20,177 nucleotides of DNA. It comes from JAKIWV01 sp963773945. Lineage in GTDB: Archaea > Thermoplasmatota > Thermoplasmata > Lutacidiplasmatales > UBA184. Location: NCBI GenBank assembly GCA_963773945.1, contig CAVZDD010000002.1:1-20177 (forward strand). The letters run 5' to 3'. A program made the position numbers and the translations under genes. The notes beneath the pieces were generated by a model. The model searched no databases, was not told the DNA's origin, and saw only the letters and a program-made list of their open reading frames with translations. Numbering within the stretch: position 1 is the first letter of the stretch; each line of letters begins with the position of its first letter. Positions 1 through 7,839 of the stretch are shown here, piece after piece.

Positions 1-236
1 CGGCGGGCCCGTCACCGCTACCCCGTTAACGCGTCCCAGCGGAATTCGTGAGGGCATCGGCATCCTCAGAGCGTATTCGTTCTCCCTGAGGTCAGGTTCC
101 GATTTCCGCAACCCTAGTGGTAGAATGCGTCACTTAAGGGGTCGCAATGGGGCGTTTGCGCCAGCCCCCTTGCGGCAGGAATGACTCCGCCTGGAGCCAT
201 CCCTCACTCGGTGGAAACACCAAGAAGGAAACGAAA
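1..236. other. Gene-poor leader stretch
   Basis: I see no convincing gene, RNA or repeat in the first 236 bases. A short GNRA-type stem-loop (GGTG-GAAA-CACC, 210-221) sits just before the purine-rich run that precedes the possible small ORF at 237. A GTG/ATG-led frame open from 147 can be read, but its first 30 codons look non-coding. The whole interval 1-557 contains only that small ORF and the hairpin at 436-460. Confidence 0.4.
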
Positions 237-398
237 ATGTTGCTGACGGGATTGGAAGTAGAAGCGATGCGAAAGATAGCTGAAATGTGCCGCGACGCCC
301 AAGTGGATGCGATGCGTCTGATCCACGCGCTTCGAATCCGGAGCTGGGGAGCCCGCGAGATCCACGGACTGCTCCGAATGGCGCTGCGGTTCCGGTAA
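237..398 (+). CDS. Possible small protein, 53 aa, unknown function
   Basis: This is a short open frame starting MLLTGLEVEAMRKIAEM and ending LLRMALRFR. I do not recognise it. I chose the ATG at 237 because an AAGGA-like ribosome site lies about 8 bases upstream (225-229), whereas the same frame extended upstream to 147 gives low-complexity, unlikely protein. The predicted product is mostly amphipathic helix, rich in Leu, Met and Arg, without a signal peptide, Cys cluster or clear membrane span. A helix-turn-like stretch (SWGAREIHGLLRMAL) near the C-terminus could be a small DNA- or protein-binding helix, but that is speculation. A perfect hairpin follows 38 bases after the stop. It may equally be a chance ORF. 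Confidence 0.35.
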   Translation: MLLTGLEVEAMRKIAEMCRDAQVDAMRLIHALRIRSWGAREIHGLLRMALRFR

Positions 399-435
399 GC
401 GGCTGTCCGGACGTCGGGGACCGACTCGAACGGAA

Positions 436-460
436 GGTGGCCGGCAGGAAGCCGGCCACC
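436..460. repeat. Perfect GC-rich hairpin
   Basis: A 10-bp perfect inverted repeat, GGTGGCCGGC and GCCGGCCACC, flanks an AGGAA loop. It lies between the small ORF and the 3' end of the cyclic-nucleotide-binding gene. No T-run follows on either strand, so a classical intrinsic or archaeal U-rich terminator is not supported. It may be an RNA stem in the 3' region of either transcript or a protein-binding palindrome. Confidence 0.6.
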
Positions 461-557
461 GGGGGAGGATCGAGCACGAGAATGGGCTGCGACAGGCTCG
501 ACGCGGCCCACGACAGTTGAGGGCAGCGGTCCCGGCGAGGCGTTGGCCCCCAGGCTG

Positions 558-992
558 CTATTCGATGACCTGGGACTGGAACGATTTGAGCCGTTGGACC
601 GTTTCCTCGTAGAGGGTCCGGTTCGCCTCGGGATCGATCCCGACGGCCCCCCAGAAGTCCCAGCGGTTCAGAACGAAACAGTTGACCTCGGTGATGGCGA
701 AAACGTCCGCCGTTCGAGGTTCGTCGACGAGCAGCGCCGCTTCTCCGAAGAACTGGCCCCGGGTGAGGGAGGAGACCTTCTGCCCCGATCGACGAATATC
801 CGCGGTCCCGTTCAGTAGCACGTAGAGGCCCAGGCCCTTCTCCCCCTGCCGGACGATCGTCTCCCCGGCATGGAACGTACGGTCTTCTCCCGTCTCGACG
901 AGCTTCGCCAGCTGCTCCTGGCTCAGCGCAGAGAGCATGGGGACGGCCGCCAGCAGGCCCAGTCGTCCGGAGGGGTCGGCGGGCGTCGCCAT
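558..992 (-). CDS. Stand-alone cyclic nucleotide-binding domain protein
   Basis: This 144-aa protein is essentially one CAP/CRP-type cyclic-nucleotide-binding beta-roll (about residues 12-115) followed by a short helix. The phosphate-binding cassette is visible as FGEAALLVDEPRTA (82-95), retaining the Glu (84) and Arg (93) that contact ribose and phosphate in the family. Upstream features include AGETIVRQGEKG (42-53) and LYVLLNGTADI (57-66). There is no helix-turn-helix, kinase or transporter domain, so it cannot act like CRP alone; it may be a sensor subunit acting on a partner. The gene is monocistronic. A TATA-like element about 33 bases upstream of the ATG implies a transcript with almost no leader. 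Whether it binds cAMP, another nucleotide or nothing is not readable from sequence. Confidence 0.88.
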   Translation of the reverse strand: MATPADPSGRLGLLAAVPMLSALSQEQLAKLVETGEDRTFHAGETIVRQGEKGLGLYVLLNGTADIRRSGQKVSSLTRGQFFGEAALLVDEPRTADVFAITEVNCFVLNRWDFWGAVGIDPEANRTLYEETVQRLKSFQSQVIE

Positions 993-1020
993 CAGTAACC
1001 GACTCCATCAGCGACCCGGG

Positions 1021-1030
1021 GGTTATATGC
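1021..1030 (-). promoter_or_regulatory. TATA-box promoter of the cNMP-domain gene
   Basis: On the minus strand the sequence reads GCATATAACC, a good archaeal TATA box. Its centre is about 33 bases before the ATG at 992, which places transcription initiation within roughly ten bases of the start codon. Confidence 0.55.
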
Positions 1031-1108
1031 GTGTCCGCCGAGGACGGAGGGGCCGGGGGACCGGAAAGGGCCGGTCTCCGCGGAGAAACAGACGCATCCC
1101 GTAAATTC

Positions 1109-1118
1109 TCTAAATACC
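1109..1118 (+). promoter_or_regulatory. Possible TATA element for the permease pair
   Basis: The plus-strand sequence TCTAAATACC is the only AT-rich patch in the GC-rich region before the permease genes. Initiation about 25 bases downstream would give a 40-50 base leader, in keeping with the strong Shine-Dalgarno sequence seen there. The match is weaker than at other promoters in the window. Confidence 0.35.
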
Positions 1119-1169
1119 GGCGCCCGACTTGTCGGCTGTCCCGGGGTCGCCCGGGAACGCGCGGGCGGG

Positions 1170-1179
1170 GGAGGAGGGG
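1170..1179 (+). promoter_or_regulatory. Strong ribosome binding site of oppB-like gene
   Basis: GGAGGAGGGG lies 2-11 bases before GTG 1182 and 8-17 bases before ATG 1188. It supports translation from one of these two in-frame starts but does not discriminate between them. Confidence 0.6.
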
Positions 1180-1181
1180 CC

Positions 1182-2339
1182 GTGAAGATGTGGGTCTACA
1201 TTCTGCGGCGGCTGCTGTTGGTCCTTCCGGTGGTGATCGGCGTGATGTCGATCACGTTCCTCCTCGTCAGTCAGATCCCCACCTCCACTCGGGTCGCCGC
1301 GTTTTGTCCGGGCCGGACCGTCAAGCCCGGGACGCCCCAATATGCGACGTGTCTGAACGAGCTCGGATTGAACAAGCCCATCCCGGTCCAGTGGGGAATC
1401 TACGTTTGGAACAGTCTCACGCTTCATTGGGGGTTCACGAGCCCCCGGAGCGCCGCCACCGTCGGAGCCAAGTTGGGCCAAACGTCCTGGCCCGTGGCGC
1501 AGGTCCTGGGCTGGTACCTCCCCTACACGCTCGAGCTCGCCGCTCTCGCGCTGATCATCATCTTGGCGGTGGCGATCCCGCTCGGCAACCTCTCCGCCCT
1601 CTACCGGAACCGGCCCGTGGACCAAGCGGCGCGCGTCCTTTCGTTCTCCGGCTTTGCCTTTCCGACCTTTCTCCTCGCCTCCGTCGTTCTGTTAGGCGCG
1701 GTGCTACTGAGCGGGGGCCTGACGGCGACCTGCGGCGGTCTCGCGGCGCACTTCCAGGATTGGTACGGTTCCTGGCCCAACCCGGCCTGCCTCCCGGGCC
1801 AACCCTCGACCCTCCCCAGTTGGATCGGCGCCCATGACCAGACGTCGCCCACGGGGTTCCCCACGATCGACGCGTTGATCCACTGGAACTCGCCGTCCGG
1901 CCCCTTCCTCGCCTACGAGTCCCTCAAGCGGATGATTCTCCCCGCGGTCGTCATCGCGTACGGGTTCGTCGCCAGCATTCTTCGGTTCGTCCGGAACAGC
2001 ATGCTCGAAGTGATGAACCTCGACTTCGTCCGGACCGCCCGCGCCAAGGGCGTTCCCGAGCGACAGGTCGTGAACCGACACGCCGGTCGCAACAGCCTCA
2101 ACGTGACGGTCACCGTACTCGGGCTCACTTTTGCCTTCTTCATCACGGGCTTCCCGATCATCGAGGAGGTCTTTCAGCTGCGGGGGATCGGGTTCCTGCT
2201 GGCCCTCTCGATCCAGCCGATCCAAGATTACGGCCTCATCTTCGGCACGACGTTGCTGTTGACGTTCATCGTGGTGGCCGCGAACATCATCGTCGATGTG
2301 ACCTATGCCTACCTCGACCCACGGGTCCGGTTGGGGTGA
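1182..2339 (+). CDS. ABC transporter permease, DppB/OppB family
   Basis: This is an inner-membrane permease of the peptide/nickel/oligosaccharide (PepT) ABC family, 385 aa. An N-terminal span (about 6-30) follows the usual start MWVYILRRLLLVLPVV. The ATPase-docking EAA loop is clear at 281-300 (DFVRTARAKG then VPERQVVNRH), and the protein ends with the family hallmark YAYLDPRVRLG. It is longer than the usual 310-340 aa, because of an extra extracytoplasmic segment of about 60 residues (roughly 180-245) with two Cys (184, 203) and many Pro, Gly and Ser. It starts at GTG 1182 or ATG 1188. The stop is directly followed by the ATG of the DppC-type partner. Substrate cannot be read; peptides are the commonest substrate of the family. 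Confidence 0.93.
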   Translation: MKMWVYILRRLLLVLPVVIGVMSITFLLVSQIPTSTRVAAFCPGRTVKPGTPQYATCLNELGLNKPIPVQWGIYVWNSLTLHWGFTSPRSAATVGAKLGQTSWPVAQVLGWYLPYTLELAALALIIILAVAIPLGNLSALYRNRPVDQAARVLSFSGFAFPTFLLASVVLLGAVLLSGGLTATCGGLAAHFQDWYGSWPNPACLPGQPSTLPSWIGAHDQTSPTGFPTIDALIHWNSPSGPFLAYESLKRMILPAVVIAYGFVASILRFVRNSMLEVMNLDFVRTARAKGVPERQVVNRHAGRNSLNVTVTVLGLTFAFFITGFPIIEEVFQLRGIGFLLALSIQPIQDYGLIFGTTLLLTFIVVAANIIVDVTYAYLDPRVRLG

Positions 2340-3491
2340 ATGTCGACCCCGCGCGCAAACTCCGAGATGCTGGAGTCCACCGAGGGGGCCCCCTCGACGG
2401 GCCGGCGGCCCAACCCGCGCCTCGACCAGTACAAGCGGACGTTCTACTTCCTGCGCCGGAACCGCCTCGCGATGTTCGGCCTCATCATCATCCTCTTCTG
2501 GGTCGGCGTCGCGCTCTATTCCCCGTTCTACAACGCCCCGGGCGACCATCTCGCCCCGTACTGTTCGAGCTCCGTCACGGCCGGCACGAACTCTTCGTGC
2601 GCGGTCACCGTCTGTACCTACGGTCCCGGCAGCGAGCCCGCCTCGACCCCCTGCTACCCGTTCGCCTTCGGAGAGGCTTCGGTGATAGGTCCGACGATCA
2701 GCTTCGCGCATGGATTCTCGCTCGGACCGTTACCGTTCGGTTCGCTCACCGTGAACCCCGGTGGCGGGATCATGTACAACATTTTCGCCGGACTGATCAA
2801 GGGCGCTCCCTGGTCACTCGGGATCGCCGCCGCCATTGTCGGAACCGGCGCTCTGATGGGGCTGTTGCTCGGAGCGGTGGCAGGGTACCGTGGAGGGTAC
2901 CTCGATGAGACGATCATGCGGTTCACGGACATCTTCCTCGCCATCCCCGGCCTCTTTCTGGTTCTCGTGACCCTCGCCGCCGTGGGCCGCGATTTCTCGA
3001 CCCTCGATGGCCGGGTCGGTATCCTGATCCTGGCCTTTGTCGTGACCTTCTGGCCGATCTACACGCGGATCGTCCGCGGACAGGTCCTCATCACGAGAGA
3101 GCAGAAATACGTCGAAGCGGCCCGCGCGGGAGGGGCGGGCCCCGCGCGCATCATTCGGAAGCACATCATTCCCAACTCGATGTACCCCGTCCTCGTCCAG
3201 CTGTCGCTCGATATCGGGACGATTCCCCTCCTTCTGGGTGCGATCATCTTCCTGGGCTACCAGCTCTGGCCGAGTACCTACTTCCCCGAATGGGGTACGA
3301 TCTCCGCCTTCGCGGTGACGAACCTCGAAGGGTTCCTGGTCGAATGCACGGTCGCGTCCAGTATCGCACCCTGCGTGTTCCCCTGGTGGCAGATCTTCTT
3401 CCCGGGACTCACGCTCTTCGTGTTCTGCATCGCGGTCAATTTCCTCTCGGATGGTCTCCGAGACGCACTGGACCCGAGACTCCGGAGATAA
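2340..3491 (+). CDS. ABC transporter permease, DppC/OppC family
   Basis: This is the partner permease, 383 aa, starting on the base after the previous stop (TGA-ATG), so translation is probably coupled. A cytosolic N-terminus of about 40 residues leads to the first span (44-62). The family pattern RFTDIFLAIPGLFLVLV is at 194-210, the EAA loop YVEAARAGGAGPARIIRKH at 257-275, and the ending is DGLRDALDPRLRR. A large, Cys-containing extracytoplasmic insert (about 65-145, Cys at 75, 87, 92, 105) separates spans 1 and 2, and a further Cys-bearing loop precedes the last span. No ATPase (DppD/F) or substrate-binding protein is encoded on either side; the next gene downstream is coxM. The transporter must borrow these from elsewhere in the genome. 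Confidence 0.93.
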   Translation: MSTPRANSEMLESTEGAPSTGRRPNPRLDQYKRTFYFLRRNRLAMFGLIIILFWVGVALYSPFYNAPGDHLAPYCSSSVTAGTNSSCAVTVCTYGPGSEPASTPCYPFAFGEASVIGPTISFAHGFSLGPLPFGSLTVNPGGGIMYNIFAGLIKGAPWSLGIAAAIVGTGALMGLLLGAVAGYRGGYLDETIMRFTDIFLAIPGLFLVLVTLAAVGRDFSTLDGRVGILILAFVVTFWPIYTRIVRGQVLITREQKYVEAARAGGAGPARIIRKHIIPNSMYPVLVQLSLDIGTIPLLLGAIIFLGYQLWPSTYFPEWGTISAFAVTNLEGFLVECTVASSIAPCVFPWWQIFFPGLTLFVFCIAVNFLSDGLRDALDPRLRR

Positions 3492-3550
3492 GCGGTCCGG
3501 AACTCCTTCGACCATCGCTCGGGGGGACAGACGCCGATAGTAACGCGGCC

Positions 3551-3558
3551 TCTATAGT
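3551..3558 (+). promoter_or_regulatory. Probable TATA element of the cox operon
   Basis: TCTATAGT lies in the 132-base gap between the permeases and coxM. Initiation about 25 bases downstream (near 3580) would leave a leader of about 45-50 bases. The CTATAG core is the same as in the moaA/coxD intergenic element at 11500-11506. Confidence 0.5.
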
Positions 3559-3623
3559 GGCCCCGGCACAAGGTTGATAGGACGGCCCCTCCTCGCCCTG
3601 CCACGGCCTAGCAAGGCCGGGAA

Positions 3624-4508
3624 GTGGTTACAGTGATTCCTCCGGAATTCGACTATCACGCGGCGAACAGTGTGGACGAGGCGATCGGTCTCCTGCAGAA
3701 AAATCCGGGCGAGTCCAAGATCCTCGCCGGGGGCCAGAGCCTCCTTCCGCTCATGAAACTCCGTCTCGCGGAGCCGAAGTTCCTCATCGACATCACGCGC
3801 ATCCCGAAACTCTCCTATGTGACCGAGAGCGAAGAGTGCCTCTGCCTCGGGGCCTCCACGAGGATCAACGACCTCAACGACTCCTCGCTGATCCAGACCC
3901 GATATCCGCTCCTCGCCGACGCCGGAGCGCACATCGCCGACCCGTTGGTCCGCAACATGGGTACGGTCGGCGGGAACGTATGTCACGGGGACCCGGGCAA
4001 CGATCTACCGGCCTGCATGCTGGCCTCCGGCGCCCGGTACGTCGCGCGGGGCCCGAAGGGGGAACGAACGATCGCCGCGTCCGAGTTCTACCAAGACACC
4101 TTCGTAACCGCCCTCGACCCGTCGGAGATCCTCACCGAGGTCCAGGTTCCCAAGGCCCAAATCGGGGATGGAGGCGCCTACCTGAAGATGGAACGGAAGG
4201 TCGGGGACTTCGCCATCGCGGCGGTGGCCGTCCACCTCCGCCTGGACGCCCACGGCACGGTCAGTCAGGCCGGCATTGCGCTCACGAACGTGGGCCCGAC
4301 CGCCCTTCTCGCGCCCAAGGCGGCGGCGTACCTCGTGGGCAAGAAGCCCACGGATGCGGATCTCCTCGCCGCAGGTAAGTTCGCGGCGGCAGCGGCCCAA
4401 CCGAGCGCCGACATGCGCGGGCCCGTCGATTTCAAGCGCGGAATCGTCCAGACCCTCACCCAGCGGGCCGTGAAACGGGCCTGGGAACGCGCCGGGGGGA
4501 AGAGCTGA
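3624..4508 (+). CDS. coxM: CO dehydrogenase medium (FAD) subunit CoxM
   Basis: This is the FAD-binding subunit of a molybdenum hydroxylase. It passes electrons from the Fe-S subunit to the external acceptor. At 294 aa it has the family's usual length. Both FAD-binding signatures are visible: AGGQSLLPLMKLR (35-47) and GTVGGNVCHGDPGNDLPA (113-130). The C-terminal CO_deh_flav_C domain occupies about 180-290. Two GTG starts are possible, 3624 and 3633; the latter gives MIPPEFDYHAANSVDEA, closer to typical CoxM N-termini. The stop overlaps the coxS ATG by one base (TGATG), so the genes are translationally coupled in the order M-S-L typical of form I clusters. FAD subunits are shared with xanthine and nicotinate oxidoreductases; the CO assignment rests on CoxL. 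Confidence 0.95.
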   Translation: MVTVIPPEFDYHAANSVDEAIGLLQKNPGESKILAGGQSLLPLMKLRLAEPKFLIDITRIPKLSYVTESEECLCLGASTRINDLNDSSLIQTRYPLLADAGAHIADPLVRNMGTVGGNVCHGDPGNDLPACMLASGARYVARGPKGERTIAASEFYQDTFVTALDPSEILTEVQVPKAQIGDGGAYLKMERKVGDFAIAAVAVHLRLDAHGTVSQAGIALTNVGPTALLAPKAAAYLVGKKPTDADLLAAGKFAAAAAQPSADMRGPVDFKRGIVQTLTQRAVKRAWERAGGKS

Positions 4509-5035
4509 TGGCGAGTACCGCGATTCCCCGGCTCACCGCCGGCGCCCCAATCCGCGGAGCCACGCGCACGATTCACGTTACCGTGAACGACGTGCCGTTC
4601 GACATCGCCGTCCAGGACCGGACCTTGCTGGTCCATTTCCTCCGGGACATCTTGGGGATGACCGGGACCCACATCGGCTGTGATACGACCCATTGCGGAG
4701 CCTGCACGGTCCTGCTCGACGATCGGCCGGTCAAGTCGTGCACGGTCCTCGCCGTCCAGGCCGATGGTTGCAAGGTGCGGACCGTCGAGGGGCTGGAGGT
4801 CGGAGGCAAGCTCAGCGCAGTCCAGGACGGATTCACGACGGAGCACGGGCTCCAGTGCGGGTTCTGCACGCCGGGAATGATGATGACGTCGACCGCACTT
4901 CTCGCCAAGAACCCGAACCCGTCGGAGGAGGAGATTCGCCGGGCGATCTCCGGTAACCTGTGCCGTTGTACGGGCTACATGAACATCGTGAAGGCGATTC
5001 AACACGCGGCCAAGACCCAGGGAGGGAGCCCGTGA
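4508..5035 (+). CDS. coxS: CO dehydrogenase small (2x[2Fe-2S]) subunit CoxS
   Basis: This is the iron-sulfur subunit that relays electrons between the Mo site in CoxL and FAD in CoxM; 175 aa. The N-terminal plant-type [2Fe-2S] ferredoxin fold has ligands C58, C63, C66 and C78 (CDTTHCGACTVLLDD... KSC). The C-terminal helical [2Fe-2S] domain has C117, C120, C152 and C154 (QCGFCTPGMMM and GNLCRCTGY). All eight ligands are intact. The first 20 residues are an extension of low conservation. The ATG overlaps the coxM stop by one base, and its own stop lies inside the coxL start (GTGA). Confidence 0.96.
   Translation: MASTAIPRLTAGAPIRGATRTIHVTVNDVPFDIAVQDRTLLVHFLRDILGMTGTHIGCDTTHCGACTVLLDDRPVKSCTVLAVQADGCKVRTVEGLEVGGKLSAVQDGFTTEHGLQCGFCTPGMMMTSTALLAKNPNPSEEEIRRAISGNLCRCTGYMNIVKAIQHAAKTQGGSP
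5020..5028 (+). promoter_or_regulatory. Ribosome binding site setting the coxL start
   Basis: GGGAGGGAG just before GTG 5032 argues for that GTG, overlapping the coxS stop, and against the longer in-frame ATG reading at 4960, whose first 24 residues would simply be coxS in another frame. Confidence 0.65.
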
Positions 5036-7365
5036 CGATCCACGGCGGCATCGGGCAAAGCCTCGGCCGGAAAGAAGATGCCCGGTTCATTCGAGGGAAG
5101 GGAAACTACGTCGACGACGTCCAACTCCCCGGGATGCTGTACCTCGACTTCGCACGGAGCCCCTACGCTCACGCGAAGATTACCGCGATCCATTCCGAAA
5201 AGGCGCTGGCCGTCCCCGGCGTTCTCGCCGTGGTCACGGGCAAGGACCTGGATGCGGCTAAGCTCGCCTGGATGCCGACGTTGATGTCGGACACCCAGAT
5301 GGTGCTCCCCATCGACACCGTGAAATTCCAGGGGCAGGAAGTGGTGGCGATCGTCGCCGAGAGCCGCTACGCCGCCGCCGACGGCGCCGCGGCGATGGAG
5401 GTCGACTACGAAGCGCTGCCCGTCGTGAGCGACCCGTTCAAGGCGCTCCAACCGGACTCGCCGCTCGTTCGTCCGGACAAGGAGAAGAAATCCAACCACA
5501 TCTGGCACTGGGAAGTCGGCGACAAGACCGGCACCGATACGCTCCTGGCCAAGTCCGATTTCGTCGTGCACCAGGACTTCTACATCCCCCGGATCAACGT
5601 CTCTTCGATCGAGACCTGCGGCTGCGTCGCGGCGTTCGACGCGATGGGCCGGCTGACCGTCTGGATGACGACCCAGGCGCCGCACGCGATCCGGACCGTC
5701 TTCGCCCTTGTCTCCGGACTACCGGAGCAGAGCATTCGGATCATCTCACCGGACATCGGCGGCGGCTTCGGCGGCAAGGTGCCAGTCTACCCGGGCTACG
5801 TCGTGGCCGTGGTCGCGGCGTTGAAGACCGGAAAGCCGGTGAAGTGGGTCGAGGACCGGATGGACAACTTGATGTCGAGCTCGTTCGCCCGGGACTACCA
5901 TATCTCCGCTGACATCGGCGCGACCAAGGACGGGAAACTGACGGGACTCAAGGTCAAGACCATCGCCGACCACGGCTACGCCGACGCTGCCGCGAATCCG
6001 TCGAAGTTCCCCGCGGGCCTGTTCCACATCATCACGGGCTCCTATCCGTTCAGCAAGGCGTTCGTCGAGGTGGACGGCGTCTACACGAACAAGCCACCGG
6101 GAGGGATCGCCTACCGGTGCTCCTTCCGGGTGACCGAGGCGGCCTACTCGATCGAGCGGCTGGTGGACGAGATCGCCCGTAAGGTGGGAATGGACCCGGC
6201 GGAGTTCCGGATGAAGAACTTCATCCCGCCCGAGGCGTTCCCGTACCATTCCGCCCTCGGCTGGACCTACGACAGCGGAAACTACGCCGGCGCGCTCAAA
6301 CTCGCGATGGAGATGATTGACTACCCGGCGCTCCGCCGCGAGCAGGCGGAGAAGCGCAAGAATGGGGAGTTCATGGGCATCGGCATCTCGAGCTTCACCG
6401 AGATCGTCGGCGCCGGACCGTCCGCCCAGTTCGACATCTTGGGGATCAAGATGTTCGAGTCGTGCGAGATCCGGATCCACCCGACGGGCAAAGTGATGGC
6501 CCGCTTTGGCACCAAGTCCCAGGGCCAGGGGCACGAGACGACGTACTCGCAGATCCTGGCCACGGAGCTGGGCATCCCCGCCGAGAATATTTCCATCGAA
6601 GAGGGGGACACCGACACGGCGCCGTACGGGCTCGGAACCTACGCGAGCCGGAGCACCCCGACGGCCGGGGCGGCCGCGGCTATCGCCGCCCGAAAGATTC
6701 GCGACAAGGCGCAGAAGATCGCGGCGCACATGCTCGAGGTCAGCCCCGACGACCTGGACTGGAAGGACTACAAGTTCCAGGTGAAGGGCGTTCCGGAGAA
6801 GTCGAAGACGATGGCCGACGTCGCCTTCGCGGCGTACACGACGACCACCCCCGGCCAGGAGGCCGGACTCGAAGCGGTCGATTACTACGACCCGCCCAAC
6901 ATGACCTATCCGTTCGGGAGCTACATTTGCGTGGTCGACATCGACAAGGGCACCGGGCAGGTCAAGGTCCGCCGGTTCGTCGCGGTCGATGACTGCGGGA
7001 CGATCATCAACCCGATGATCGTCGAGGGCCAGATCCACGGAGGGCTCAACATGGGCCTCGCGCCGGCGCTCTACGAGCAGATCACCTACGACGAACACGG
7101 GAACATGCGCGGCAACTCGTTCCTGGACTACCTCGTCCCGACAGCGGTCGAGTCCCCGCACTGGGAGACCGGCAAGACGACCACGCCCTCGCCCCACCAC
7201 CCGATCGGCGCGAAGGGCGTCGGCGAATCCCCCACGGTCGGCGCGCCGGCCGCGATCGCGAACGCCGTCGTGGACGCGCTCTCGCCCCTCGGGGTCACCA
7301 ACATCGACATCCCGATCTATCCGTGGAAGGTCTGGCAGATCCTCCACGACAAAGGGCTGACGTAG
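5032..7365 (+). CDS. coxL: CO dehydrogenase large subunit CoxL, form I
   Basis: This is the catalytic subunit of aerobic Mo-Cu carbon monoxide dehydrogenase (CO + H2O to CO2 + 2 H+ + 2 e-), 777 aa from GTG 5032. The active-site loop reads AYRCSFR (residues 360-366, bases 6109-6129), with Cys363 as the copper-binding cysteine. This signature separates form I from form II enzymes (AYRGAGR). The pterin-contacting GGGFGGKVPVYPGY motif lies near 240-255, and KGVGESPTVGAP near the C-terminus supplies the catalytic Glu. Length and motifs are complete, so an active enzyme is expected. The gene follows coxM and coxS with overlapping codons. CoxL needs molybdopterin cytosine dinucleotide and a maturation step adding S and Cu, and candidates for both steps lie downstream. 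Confidence 0.97.
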   Translation: MTIHGGIGQSLGRKEDARFIRGKGNYVDDVQLPGMLYLDFARSPYAHAKITAIHSEKALAVPGVLAVVTGKDLDAAKLAWMPTLMSDTQMVLPIDTVKFQGQEVVAIVAESRYAAADGAAAMEVDYEALPVVSDPFKALQPDSPLVRPDKEKKSNHIWHWEVGDKTGTDTLLAKSDFVVHQDFYIPRINVSSIETCGCVAAFDAMGRLTVWMTTQAPHAIRTVFALVSGLPEQSIRIISPDIGGGFGGKVPVYPGYVVAVVAALKTGKPVKWVEDRMDNLMSSSFARDYHISADIGATKDGKLTGLKVKTIADHGYADAAANPSKFPAGLFHIITGSYPFSKAFVEVDGVYTNKPPGGIAYRCSFRVTEAAYSIERLVDEIARKVGMDPAEFRMKNFIPPEAFPYHSALGWTYDSGNYAGALKLAMEMIDYPALRREQAEKRKNGEFMGIGISSFTEIVGAGPSAQFDILGIKMFESCEIRIHPTGKVMARFGTKSQGQGHETTYSQILATELGIPAENISIEEGDTDTAPYGLGTYASRSTPTAGAAAAIAARKIRDKAQKIAAHMLEVSPDDLDWKDYKFQVKGVPEKSKTMADVAFAAYTTTTPGQEAGLEAVDYYDPPNMTYPFGSYICVVDIDKGTGQVKVRRFVAVDDCGTIINPMIVEGQIHGGLNMGLAPALYEQITYDEHGNMRGNSFLDYLVPTAVESPHWETGKTTTPSPHHPIGAKGVGESPTVGAPAAIANAVVDALSPLGVTNIDIPIYPWKVWQILHDKGLT

Positions 7366-7390
7366 GCCACCGACGGGCCCCCGGGGATCG

Positions 7391-7839
7391 ATGCACGTCG
7401 AAGGCCAGTTCACGGTGCGGGCCGCGCCGGCCCAAGTTTACGCCTTCTTCTCCGACCCGCGCCAGCTGCTCGACTGCCTGGACGACCCGCATACCGTCGA
7501 CACTGCCCAGGGCGACCAGTTCGCGGGGACCATCACCACCGGAGTGGCCTTCATTCGGGGAACGTTCCGGTTCGACGGGCAGTACACCGCGCGGACCCCC
7601 GGCCAACACGTCACGACCCGGATCCGGGGTCCGGCCTCGGCAGCGCGGTCGACGCTACGCTCGCGGCCGACCTCACCGCTTCCGGGTCGGGGACCGCGGC
7701 GGTCTGGAAGGCCGACATCGTGCTGACCGGACCGGCGGCGACCCTGGGCGAGCGGTTGGTCCGCTCCACGATCGAGAAGAAAGCGGCCGGGCTGTTCGAG
7801 AAGGCCCGACAGAAACTCGAGGCGTCGTCGTCCCCTTAG
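7391..7839 (+). pseudogene. coxG: coxG-like SRPBCC gene with a one-base frameshift
   Basis: CoxG proteins (SRPBCC/START fold) link CO dehydrogenase to the membrane quinone pool. The first 80 codons from ATG 7391 read MHVEGQFTVRAAPAQVYAFF... DGQYTARTPGQHVTTRIRG, typical of the family. At about 7626-7630 the frame breaks. One frame runs into nonsense and stops at 7726. The other continues the family perfectly, SGLGSAVDATLAADLTASGSGTAAVWKADIVLTG and on to KKAAGLFEKARQKLEASSSP, stopping at 7837-7839. Adding one G to the GGGG run (7626-7629) restores a 149-residue protein of about normal archaeal CoxG length. The break lies in a near-palindrome (7615-7631), so a sequencing or assembly error is as likely as a real mutation. 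It lies 25 bases after coxL. Confidence 0.85.

Noticed and set aside
436..460. Hairpin as an intrinsic terminator
   Set aside because: The stem is perfect but no U-rich tract follows on either strand.
4960..5031. Upstream extension of coxL to an ATG at 4960
   Set aside because: The extra residues are coxS DNA in another frame; GTG 5032 has a strong ribosome site and begins with typical CoxL sequence.
5746..7413. Long minus-strand open frame opposite coxL
   Set aside because: coxL is unmistakable on the plus strand; the reverse frame is Arg/Asp/Val-rich shadow sequence.
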